NCBI GenBank assembly: GCA_037975125.1
Contig: CM075857.1
Span: 67,163,899 to 67,227,898 of the forward strand
Origin: Latrodectus hesperus
Lineage: Eukaryota; Arthropoda; Arachnida; Araneae; Theridiidae
Reading direction: 5' to 3'
DNA length: 64,000 bases
Notes under the pieces: generated by a model
Database searches by the model: none
Told to the model about the DNA's origin: nothing
Seen by the model: the letters and a program-made list of their open reading frames with translations, nothing else
Made by a program: the position numbers and the translations under genes
Part shown: piece by piece, positions 53,991 to 64,000 of the stretch
Layout: each line of letters starts with the position of its first letter
How positions within the stretch are numbered: the stretch's first letter is position 1

Positions 53991-54178
53991 ATTCATAATC
54001 ATATGAAATGAGTTTTCAAAAATAACGAAGTAAAAACGTTTGAAAGAAATAGACAATTTATTCAAGTTATTTACGCAAAATCAAATTTAAAAAATTACTA
54101 ATGATGTTCAAGCGAATTTATGTTTAGAAAGCGAATATGAAAAAACCGATACCTGCATATTATACATATATATATATT

Positions 54179-54442
54179 AACAACGGCGGGCACTTGGGTG
54201 GCTAACCCTTCGCCACAACAAGGTCGAAATTGCTATTCATTTGCTGTTACCCATTCAAGTCACGGAGGCTAGTAGCATTACCCACGCCATATCTCCACAA
54301 ACCCGTTTATAGGGTGGGCCACATTCATACGTCATATCAGAAGAAAGGACTGAGAAAGTAACATCCATGCCCGAACTGGGGTTCGAACCTGGGACCCACA
54401 GCTTAGGAGTCAGGAACGTAAACCATTCAGTCATCGGTCGGC
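54179..54442 (-). mobile_element. tRNA-derived SINE (minus strand)
   Basis: Read on the minus strand, the head is GCCGACCGATGACTGAATGG (box A-like). The palindromic box B GGTTCGAACC (plus 54380-54389) follows about 40 bp later, then a body of about 190 bp with balanced composition (CAGTTCGGGCATGGATGTTA, GTGACTTGAATGGGTAACAG) and a TA-rich tail. Box B is symmetric, so the strand was chosen from box A and the tail. The T-stem does not pair properly, so this is not a tRNA gene. Confidence 0.75.
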
Positions 54443-55021
54443 AAGTATAGATATATTATTACTTATTTAATAAATATAGATACATTAAATAAGAAATAAT
54501 ATTGAAAATCCTGCTAATCGTAAAAATAGTATAGCTTAAAAACAAAGAGGTGCTTTTTTAATTTCATCAACTAATACTGTATAACGTGGTAGGATATGTA
54601 TTAACCAGGCCTTCAGTAATTCAACTCGAAAATATAAATAGTGTTTTCAAAAGAAAAATCATCTTTATTATGTGTGATGAGGAAAAAAAAAACTTTTTTT
54701 ATACCACATATGATGAAATTGAATAACTTTCTTCAAAGTAACTGAAAAGTTTTTTGAAAATTCATTCTTTTTCGTATGCCAATTTAAAGTTTATTACAAG
54801 TAAAAGACACACATGTCCTAATATTACGACTTCTTTGTTAATAAACCGCTCTATATTATATACAATAAACTCATATTTTCCTAATTTAAGAAAGTTCAAA
54901 GGAATAGAATAATTAAATATGATGAGTTGAATCTCTTGCTGGATTTGAAAATAGCCCTTTTAAACTTGCAATAACTATGATATTGGAGATTATAATTTCG
55001 TTATTCAAAACAATAATGATC
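54443..55021. other. AT-rich non-coding DNA
   Basis: No gene or clear repeat recognised. Confidence 0.6.
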
Positions 55022-56277
55022 GCCACCCTAAATGCAACACCCTGAAGGAAGCATGCCAATAACATGAAATTTACAACATGCATTAGCTGAGATGAGATAT
55101 GCAAAATTTCAGCGCAAACGCACATCACCCCACTCCAAAGCACTATTTAAGGCTTTACGATATCGAATATTTTAAGTTCAGCAATTGTGATTTTCTTGTG
55201 TTCCCCCCTCCCCCCACAAAACGATCAATTATGCCTCGTAGAAAACAGCGATCATTTTTACTTAGGATAGTGGCCTACCGAGAATGTGGATTTTCATTCA
55301 GGGAAACCGGTAATCGTGTTGGACGAAACCAAACAACTGTATTGCGGATATGTGATCGTTGGATGCAGGAGGGTACGACGGATCGTCGTGTTTGATCGCA
55401 TCTACCTCAGTGCACCACTTCACGTGATGACAGGCAAATTGTGCGCATGGTAGTGACATATCGCTCAGCCCCATCACGAACCATAGCACAGCACATTCAG
55501 TCTGTAACGCACCACCCAGTGTCTGCGCGTACCATTCGACGCCGTTTACAGCAGAGTGGTCTGTCCGCAAGACGTCCATTGCTTCATCTACTCTTGAAGC
55601 AGAACCACAGACTTCACTGCTAATGGTGCGATGAAAGAAAGGATGTGGACGGCAGAATGGAATGAAATTGTCTTTACTGATGAGTCACGCTTCTGTCTGC
55701 AACACCACGATGGTCTCATTTGAATCTGGAGACAATGTGGAGAGAAGATACTGAACAGCTGCTTTATGCACCGCTACACTGGTCTTGCACCGGGTATTAT
55801 GGTATGGGGTATTGGATATCCCTCTCGCATTCCTCTAGTACGCATTCCTAGTACTTTTAACAGCCAGAGCTATATCTCCGAGGTATTAGAGCCAGTTGTC
55901 CTTCAGGGCTTGCCCACAGACATATTTCTACAGGATAAGGCATGTATTGTCCAAGGGGTCAATCGTCGGATTGAAATGCTTCCCTTGCCGGCTCGCTCTC
56001 CGGATATTTCGCCATAGAAAACATGGTTGCTCAACAATTGATCCAGATTACATCTCCAGCTGCCACACCAAATCAACATTGGCAACGTGTGGAAACTGCT
56101 TGGTCTGTTGTACCCCAAGATCACATCCAAAGTTTCCTTGAATTAATGCCAAGGCGTGTGGCAGCGGTGATCCTCAACAATGTCGGCTACTCTAGCTACT
56201 GATTTTGGCAAGAACAATTCTTCACAGAAGTCTATAAATTTAATCATTTAATACTTGGTGTTGCAATTTGGTGTTGC
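55022..56277 (+). mobile_element. Decayed Tc1-like transposon with diverged terminal repeats
   Basis: The left end GCCACCCTAAATGCAACACC (55022-55041) pairs imperfectly with the right end, which reverse-complemented reads GCAACACCAAATTGCAACAC (56257-56277). The length, about 1.26 kb, is normal for Tc1. The transposase begins at ATG 55231 (MPRRKQRSF) with a paired-type helix-turn-helix (GFSFRETGNRVGRNQTTVLR). A second helix-turn-helix block (HPVSARTIRRRLQQSGLSAR, about 55516-55575), a TDESRFCL catalytic block (about 55679), GLAPGIMVWG (about 55785) and PLPARSPDISP (near 55985) follow in broken frames. There is a stop after DRRV (about 55394) and further frameshifts. The element is inactive. Confidence 0.9.
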
Positions 56278-59200
56278 TTAGTTTTTATTGATGTAATTCT
56301 AAAAGATAGAAGTTGGGAAATTGAAATTCATAAAAGAGTGATGCAAAACTAAATCATAAAATCTACTCGTGATTTCTTTACTTGATTAAACTCACCAGTA
56401 GATGAAAAAAAATTTGTGTATATCTCTCTCAGTACTTAATATATTTTTGAAATATAATTTTACTCTACTGGAAAGAGATTCAGTTCAAAATAATAACATT
56501 CAAATAATAATTAACTTGCTTACCCATTCTTTATCACTTTTTAATCGATTTTTTCACAAAAAATTCGATTTAGTATATATTTAATTTAAAATAAAATATT
56601 AAGCCAGTAAAATCATCGTTTCTACGATGTATTATTTTCTCTTCTTCGTAAAAACATACTATTTCTTTGGGATCAAAAGTACCAATTTGTAATGGAAACT
56701 TTTTAGCATTTTATAATGATTAATTATGGCATAAAAATATTATAAAACTTAAATTCCAATATTATTGTATAAATTGAAAATATTTTTAAATATATTTTTA
56801 TCATAATATCATATCTTAATAAAAGAATATATATGAATATATTCTTATCCTTTTATATATACCATAATGTTAATATTTATTTGAAATATTAATTATTTCG
56901 ATTTTTTTTATACTGAAAAAATGATTTCGATTCTTAATTATATTATTTAGACTATTAAGCTGAAAAAATCCAATTGCATATGCCTTATTCATCTTTTTAT
57001 GTGGTATTTTGCTGTGTTAATAATATTGTGCTACAAGCAGCTATGAAAGCATCTCAAACTTTTTTTGTTTCTTTTTTATTTCTTGCCTTATCCAATCACT
57101 GAAACCAAAATCAGATATTGATTTTTCTTGAGACATTAAAAAAATGAGCAAAACTGTTTTCATATATTTATAATACATTATCTAATTATAATCTATGTTC
57201 AAAAATAAAAAAAAAGTAATTAAAAAACAAAACTGCGATTAACATGTGAAAGAAGTGAGCTTTTTTTACTTGCTTCATCAATATATTTACACTTAATGCT
57301 TTTAAAGTGTCATTCAAATTATCTAAGTCTTCATTAAAACGCTATTTTTTTCTTTGAGCATTTTTTTCTTGATTTCATTTTTCTTCACTTCTTACAAATT
57401 GGGTCATTAATTTTAATTTGTTTATATTTCAAAAATTAAAATACTTTCTTGCATCTTAGAGGGTGAGTACAATCCCAGTTAAGAATTTTTATCTTAAAAA
57501 TAGTATTTTTTTATTATTTTAAACAATTGGTATTTTTTAGTATTTATTTATCTTATTTTTTTACTTTTTAAAAATTGCATTTAAAATAAATACTAGTAAC
57601 TCTTTCACAAACATTGTGTTTTTTTTTTTTTTTTTTTTTTACAATCTACGGTTGAAATTAAAAAATAAAATTATTTTTAAAGTGACGTTCACCATATTTT
57701 GAGGTTTATCTAATTCTCTCTACTATTTATTTATCTTTAATGTCTTGCATTTTAGCTAAAATACGGATAATCTTTTTAATTTTCCTTTCGTGTTTTTAAA
57801 TATAATTCGCAAACTACTTATACATTGTTTCTATTAATTATTCAAAGTATCTTTTTAGAGAAATGGGAAATAATAGGAATTGTTCTATGCTATTTTCTTT
57901 TACTCATTTAAATTTAGAAATTTTCAAACTCACGTCAAGCATATAGTAAAATAAAGTTTTGAATTGAATTTTAATATATTTCTCTTTTATTACTATAACT
58001 GACGAATTTTAAGATTCTTTGAAGAAGTTTCTTTTTTTATATTGACCCAAAAGCCCTAAAGATACTCTATTTTCTTCAGAATTCCATTCCATGTCGTTCT
58101 GTTTCTAACCAAAGTTTTCCAGTTTATCACCTTGATAAATTTCGAAACTTTTTCCAGGCAATCAAATCACCTAAATTTTGTATTCTTTTTTTTCCGGATA
58201 TCAGATAAAATTTTACAAAAAGTAAAAGATTATTTAAGTGACTTGATTATCATTCAATCTAATTAGGCGCTTAGAACATTTTTGTTTAGCAGTCGTGTAC
58301 CCAACCCCTGGGAATTATATCAAGGAAATGGAAAGGGCCTTCCATGTTGAGAGTTTGGAGCAACCCTGAAATTCAAAAGAACAACTTTTTACGAAGTTTA
58401 AAGAAGCAAATTTTCGAGAAACGCAAAATTAATATATTTACAGGGAAATCGGACTTAATAGGACACAATTATGGTAAAAATGCTTTACGTAACTTAAAGA
58501 AATAAGTTTAAACATGATTAATGAAATTAGTAATAATTTTATGAAAAATTCATATGCAGAAAGAAATAAAAGTAAGTAGGCATTTTTTTTACACGCAAAG
58601 CTTTTATTTATTAAAAATAGAAAAAACGAAAACGTAAGTTTCCACTATAACTTTTAGATTCTTATCACTTTTTCCATATTTTGTATTTTTCACATATTTG
58701 AATTCGTCAGAAGTATAATAAATTATGAAAAACAAATAATTTCAGTATTTTAGTCTTAAGAACGAATGTCTTTCACTAAAATTTCTATTATATTAAACCG
58801 TTACAGTATCTAGAAAATTTCAAGCAATATTTAAATTTCATCTTTCTTCGGTTTTAACGCCTGAGCAGAAATAATTTTTGTTAGTCTATATGGTTCAGTT
58901 GTGAATTCACATCTAAACGTGCGCTTAGATGAAAGAAAAATATTTTCTTTTGAATCATGGACCCTTTAATATTTTTGATCTTTCATCTTCATAAATGTTA
59001 TTTCAATATTTTTCCCTTGTATTTTTCAATCAAAAGTCTTCTTTTAAGAGCATTATAAAGTTTTTTGTTTTGAATATTTATTACAATGAATTTACATAGA
59101 ACTTGTCATTTTTTAACGTGATTATGTTATTTTTTTTGCCAAGACAAAAAACTGAAAAAGTAGGGTAACAAATGATAATTCAAGGTTTTAGGAAGCAGGC

Positions 59201-59772
59201 ATTTGAAAATACTTTCAGTTGAATAACATGTTTGATTGTTATTCAATAATTAGTGTTGCAAAGAAGATAGCATCAAGTGGTACAATGACACGAAACTGAT
59301 TAGAGGGAAAATAACACAAAATTGATGAGTGGCACAGTGACACAAATGGCTTTTTTTTAATTTGAAAAAAGAGCAAATTCGCGTAAAAGAATTTGAATTC
59401 TTTTTATTTTAACAAAAGAGTGTATTTACAAAGACATATTTATAATAACTGTGTTCTTGGGTTATTTAAGATATAAAATAAATAAGTGCGTTGAAAAGTG
59501 ATCATTGGAATTATGCAATTGATAAACAAAAATATATGTGAGCGTCCATTTATTGACGATCATTTTGCAGTGTGATGTATTTGATACTATTAGCATATTT
59601 AGATAATCCAGTCGCAATGGAATGATAATTAGAATAAATATTGAAAATTTATCTGAAAATGTTCTTGAGCAACTAGATACTGGCAAAATTAAGAGCTTTA
59701 CCCCAGCAGCTGAAAATATCACGTGAATAGCTCCTCTGCTTTTTATTTTGTTTTCTATTTATTTATTTTCAA
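56278..59772. other. AT-rich non-coding DNA
   Basis: No gene recognised. It includes a T-run of about 23 at 57619-57641. The more balanced stretch at about 58265-58385 may be an old repeat fragment. Confidence 0.6.
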
Positions 59773-59808
59773 ATGAGAGAGATCTAGTATCTTCAAGATC
59801 TCTCTCAT
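59773..59808. repeat. 13-bp perfect inverted repeat, 10-nt loop
   Basis: ATGAGAGAGATCT (59773-59785) is complementary to 59796-59808. It is a short hairpin of unknown role; no T-run or gene end is associated with it. Confidence 0.85.
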
Positions 59809-61640
59809 GAAGTAAAACGGAAAAACTCTAGGATCAATGAATGGAGAAGAAACTAAAAAATGGATACTTTAACGCTTATTTTAGATTAGTATTCCGCATA
59901 TAATTTTGATATTGACAAACAAATCAGTTAGTATCAGTCTATAGGACTTCATCTATTATTGGAATTCAGAATAGTATGGTGAATTGCAAGGAAGCCTGCC
60001 TTTTGGATAATGGCGGAAATGATTTAATAAATTACCATTAAGCTGTTTTCTGTAACCAACTGTTTTCAAAGGAACTGCGATTTGAATACTTAAAAAAAAG
60101 TGGTAAGTATTGCTATTGATTTTATTTGCTCATAAGCCGAGAGCAATTCTAGAAGATATTAAAATGTGCACGTGCGTCTTCAATTGATCTAATATATTAT
60201 TTTGTAAAATCTCAGTTGATTTGAGGAGAAGCTTTGAAAAATTGACAGATTTATTTTTATACGATAAAATGATCCAATTTCTTGACGAAGACTCGATGTT
60301 CAGCAAAATTAAAATGTTTAATTTGAAATATGTATTCCGAATGTGACTTCAATAATTTTAATTGTGTGACAGCCTATGTGAAAAAATCTAAATTTAATAA
60401 TAATAATAATAATAAAAGGGTAAGTTGATTAACTGGCCAATACAATAAATATGCTTCTTAGCTCATTTGAATTGTAATTTACTGATTTTAGTATAAATTA
60501 AAATTATATAATTATTTGATGACCTCTTTTATGTGTTCTTTCAAAGCTGTATAATCTAATTTACAAAGTCATTTGAAGTGCATTCAAAGTTAAATAAATT
60601 TATATTAATCTGAATTAGGAAATTAATATGGTTTGAACTTAATGTATCAAAGATTGCTGGGGAAATTTACCTACAACTTTCACGCTAATGTGCTTCTATA
60701 TTTTCTATTTCCTTGAAAGTTTACCCAATATGATTTGAAAATAAATTAATGATTTTCCCATGAGTTTGAAACATTCTAATCGAAAATATCTTTGCGTTAT
60801 TTCTTTATTAAATCCCCAATTGTTTGTAAAACTATTTCTAAATATCATGCTTAATTCTCAAGTATTTAAGATTTCAAGGAACTGTAATGAGAAAATATAC
60901 TAAGTTTTTACAAAAAATTTTCCAATTCATTATTAATTTCATTAATGAATAAAAAAACTTATTATATAATTGTTCTAATATAAAATCGAAAACATAATAA
61001 AAATTTACAAATTGTTTTCAAAAATCATATGGATTTTTTAAAAGACTGTATTATTTGGATTATTCAGTTCCATCTAATCAAAGTTCGATTCTGATTCGGT
61101 TTATTTGTTTAGCTAACAAATAAATGTCTTCCTTTATTGAGTTATTTTTGTAAAAGAAAAGTAGAATATTTGTATTCCTTTATTTTTAGATTTTTTAAAA
61201 AATTTTTTTAAACTTATTTTTGAACAGCCTATGTTATGCAATATTTTACAAATTTATTCTTTGGATTACCATAATGTACTTTACTAATCTATAATATAAA
61301 TTAGTTTACTTTACAACCTTATACTTAACTTTAAGTGTGATTTAGAACATCATAAATATAAATACATGCATACACAAACATTGGTGTGCAATTTTTAAGC
61401 AACAACGTAAATTTTGAATATATTTCCATGAAATTGAAGAAAATAGGTTCTTGGGATTGATTCAATGAACAAGCAATTCAGTAAAAAAGTCAAGCGTATG
61501 CAAATATTTGAATAAAATGTCATAGGCGACGTAAGCGTTCTCAAACTGCTTGTGCTTGACACTGATAGCTTAAGACAACAATAAAAGAAAATCAGAAATG
61601 CAATTAAATGCATGCGCTGCAAGTGATTTTTTTTTCTTTT
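59809..61640. other. AT-rich non-coding DNA
   Basis: No gene recognised. A short (AAT)n stretch is at about 60396-60415. Confidence 0.6.
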
Positions 61641-61649
61641 TTGTTTTTG

Positions 61650-62600
61650 AAATATGTTTAGAAGAAATTACCTGGACAACTTCATACGTGGAAGAATGAT
61701 CGAAAAGTTGGAGGAGAGGCATAGAGTGACCAGGGAAGCTGAAGAGTTCGGAATCAACATAAGTGACATTTCGCGCTTTTTTAAAGCCTACCAAATCATA
61801 GATTAGAAGGGTTGTTGGTGACCAGCTCAGTGAAATAGCTGCCGTGGATGATCGACATATCGCGTTGCTGGGGAAAAGAGCCTGAAATCAGTCAGCAAAT
61901 GCCATTGATCAACAAATGTATACAGTAACGGGACGACTGATATCGCGGTTTACAATGCCCAAATGCCTGCATAGGCTTAATCTTCCTTCATCCTTAACGC
62001 TAGATCTCTTTATAAATTGACATCGACGCTACCGTTTAGAGTGGTGCAATAAGGACAAAAACTGGACACCTGATCAACAGAATCATATCCTCTTAACAGA
62101 TGAGAGTCTCCAGAAATAATTCTCAAAGTCAGTTCATTTGGGGAGAGATCAGGACATGGTTTCATTCCAGTAACATCATGGAAAAAGACCATTATGGCAG
62201 TCCCGGAATTATTGCCTACAGAGACATTATGCTCAACGCGAGGACTATGCTTCACGTTTTCGACTGAGGTTCTGTTACCAGAAATCACTATTGTAAGAAA
62301 GCGATCCTAGTGGATCTACTTCGAGATACCAATGGAAAAGACTTAATTTTTACTGATGACAATCCACGGCCACGCCGGACTGCAGCTGTTCAGCTGCTAT
62401 TGGAAAAGAAAGATATCCCTCGAATTGATTGGCCATTATACTCATCTGATATAAATGTCATAGATTGCATGTGGATGTTTTGGGGAGACGCTTTGCTCCA
62501 CTGTTACATCTTCCGGAGAACAATCAACAACTGAAACAGATACTGATTGAGGAATGACACTCTGCCTCAAGAACTTTTGGATAATCTGGTGCTGAGTATG
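61650..62600 (+). pseudogene. Tc1-like transposase pseudogene
   Basis: Plus-strand sequence shows a Tc1-type N-terminus in pieces (about 61658-61790; RGRMIEKLEERHRVTREAEE, then FGINISDISRFFKAY). An interior with stops follows, containing TGATGAGAGTC-like catalytic context near 62095. The late block at 62340-62500 (DDNPRPRRTAAVQLLLEKKD, then IPRIDWPLYSSDINVIDCMW) corresponds to the second catalytic Asp and the WP..SPD.NPIE.LW region. The last catalytic acidic position (IE) appears as ID here. Multiple in-frame stops and shifts make it inactive. Terminal repeats were not identified with confidence. Confidence 0.85.
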
Positions 62601-62610
62601 GAGAGACGGT

Positions 62611-62926
62611 GAGAAATAACCATGGGTGTAAGACGAGAATATATCCTATACTAGAGAACATCTACTTGTTGTTCTCATTGGACAGTTAATTCTGTAAAAC
62701 GATGGGTATACAGAATTAACATGAGAAATAACCATGGGTGTAAGGCGAGAATATATCCTATACTAGTGAACATCTACTTGTTGTTCGCATTGGACAGTTA
62801 ATTCTGTAAAACGATGGGTATACAGAATTAACATGAGAATAAACCATGGGTGTAAGGAGAGAATATATCCTGTACTAGTGAACATCTACTTGTTCGCATT
62901 GGACAGTTAATTCTGTATAACGATGA
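62611..62926. repeat. 112-bp tandem triplication with internal hairpin
   Basis: Units start at 62611, 62723 and 62835 with GAGAAATAACCATGGGTGTA. Units one and two are nearly identical; unit three is shortened and diverged at its end. Each of the first two units ends in a 12-bp inverted repeat, GTTAATTCTGTA and TACAGAATTAAC, separated by 12 nt (first at 62685-62696 and 62709-62720). The array begins directly after the Tc1-like pseudogene, so it may be built from the transposon's 3' end. Confidence 0.93.
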
Positions 62927-63125
62927 TTTCAATCGAGTTCTTTTACATTTGGTTCCACTCTGTATTAATTGTGCTCCTTTTTACTGTATGAATTGTATGT
63001 TTGCGCCATCGCTTAAGTATAAAATGCTTTTTCTTTGTGAATTTTATTTCTTTCGGATGATTTCTCATACAATTATGTCAAAAGACATTTATTTAAATTT
63101 TGTAAACCACTGTATGTATATAAAT

Positions 63126-63325
63126 TCTTCGCCGGGTGGCGTTATTTATACCCGATTTTCCATGAAAATCTAAGAGTTTCGCCAAGTTTCTGGAAGATTC
63201 TAGGCTATCTCGCTTAGTATCGATCCTACAATTTTCGTGATGAATTTTTTCAAAAGATTCTGTTTCTCATCAAGTGACCTAAAATCTCTCCAAATTGTCG
63301 CCAAGTTGCGAGAAATGACGTTATT
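63126..63325 (-). mobile_element. Fragment of the same LTR family as 52091-52679
   Basis: Shares with the solo LTR, in the same orientation, the TTATTTATACC TATA region, GAGTTTCGCCAAG, TTCTGGAAG, TTCTAGGCTATCTCG and the GTCGCCAAG repeats. Only the U3/TATA portion is left, and it is clearly diverged. It abuts a TA microsatellite. Confidence 0.8.
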
Positions 63326-63337
63326 AACATAGAATAC

Positions 63338-63340
<3 letters not shown>

Positions 63341-63393
<53 letters not shown>
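63341..63393. repeat. (TA)n microsatellite
   Basis: About 26 TA dinucleotides, directly next to the LTR fragment. Confidence 0.99.
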
Positions 63394-63396
<3 letters not shown>

Positions 63397-63967
63397 CTCT
63401 ATTTCTCAAGGCATTGTTTATTTAAAAAAATTATTCTTGTTTATTAAAGGTCATATTTGTGTATTTTGATTTTGCATTTAATTGCTGTTTCAAAAATGTA
63501 TCTTTTAAATCAAAGTAGATATTTAGAATTCTCTGATAATTCGGCTCTAAAATTTTGGGCAGTACTGATAAAGTTCCTGCTTTCATTTAAGCACTTCAAA
63601 AATTGAAATTGTACATTCCCACCTCAAGCGTTGGAAAGAATTCGTTACTCACATTAAATGACACTGGAGCGATAAACTATAAATTTCCATTATTTTATTT
63701 TATATTTTAAATATTATGAGAGATTGAACAATCCTTAATGAAGAGCAATCGCACTGTTTGTTTTCCATTACACCCGAAAATTATATACATAACAAATCCA
63801 CTATTTTTCTAATGGTTCATCCATCCAAGTTATTGACTCAATGCTGCATTCTTATATCGTTTTGTGTGTATCTTCAGACCAAAATCCCTAAATATGGAAT
63901 GTTTTCAAATTGCAGATTTTCAGTTGTTGAATGTTAAATGAATAGTGGCATCGATATTTAAGTCTTA

Positions 63968-63972
<5 letters not shown>
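63394..63972. other. AT-rich non-coding DNA
   Basis: No gene or repeat recognised. Confidence 0.6.

Positions 63973-64000
<28 letters not shown>
63973..64000. repeat. (TA)n microsatellite, cut by window end
   Basis: TA dinucleotides run to the last base of the window. Confidence 0.97.

Overview
The window is AT-rich, intron-heavy animal DNA with one certain gene: the ecdysone receptor EcR (nuclear receptor NR1H) on the + strand. The ligand-binding domain, the exon layout and the transposon types point to an arthropod, most likely a chelicerate (probably a spider). That placement is an inference from protein resemblance; I could not run an alignment.

Layout. (1) 1-13.8 kb: non-coding upstream DNA with a tandem repeat near 4.4-4.8 kb, two possible small DNA transposons near 5.5-6.1 kb and a few GC-richer patches. 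(2) 13.8-14.35 kb: a CpG-rich promoter-like island with an E-box, an inverted CCAAT box and a palindromic CRE. (3) 14.7-38.04 kb: EcR. An A/B-domain exon of EcR-A type is followed by an intron of about 18 kb and then six exons for the DNA-binding domain, hinge and ligand-binding domain. All joins obey GT/AG, keep the reading frame and end at a TAA. Intron 1 holds a tRNA-derived SINE with a 13-bp target-site duplication, a 386-bp MITE flanked by TTA, two TA microsatellites and several candidate regulatory patches. (4) 38.04-42.1 kb: downstream DNA that probably includes a long 3' UTR. (5) 42.9-64 kb: a transposon-dense tract. It has a truncated jockey-like reverse transcriptase, the 3' end of a second LINE, three decayed Tc1-like transposons plus a mariner/IS630-type remnant, a 589-bp solo LTR and a fragment of the same LTR family, more tRNA-derived SINEs, a second copy of the intron-1 MITE, and a 112-bp tandem triplication carrying a hairpin.

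EcR is the ligand-binding half of the ecdysteroid receptor. Its partner (USP/RXR) is not in the window. The points most worth following up are the A/B exon that lacks an in-frame ATG at its 5' end, possible alternative first exons or promoters inside intron 1, nuclear-receptor half-sites in intron 1, and an uncommon residue in the predicted hormone pocket. I found no CRISPR array, operon, functional tRNA or rRNA, and nothing I can defend as an entirely new biological system.
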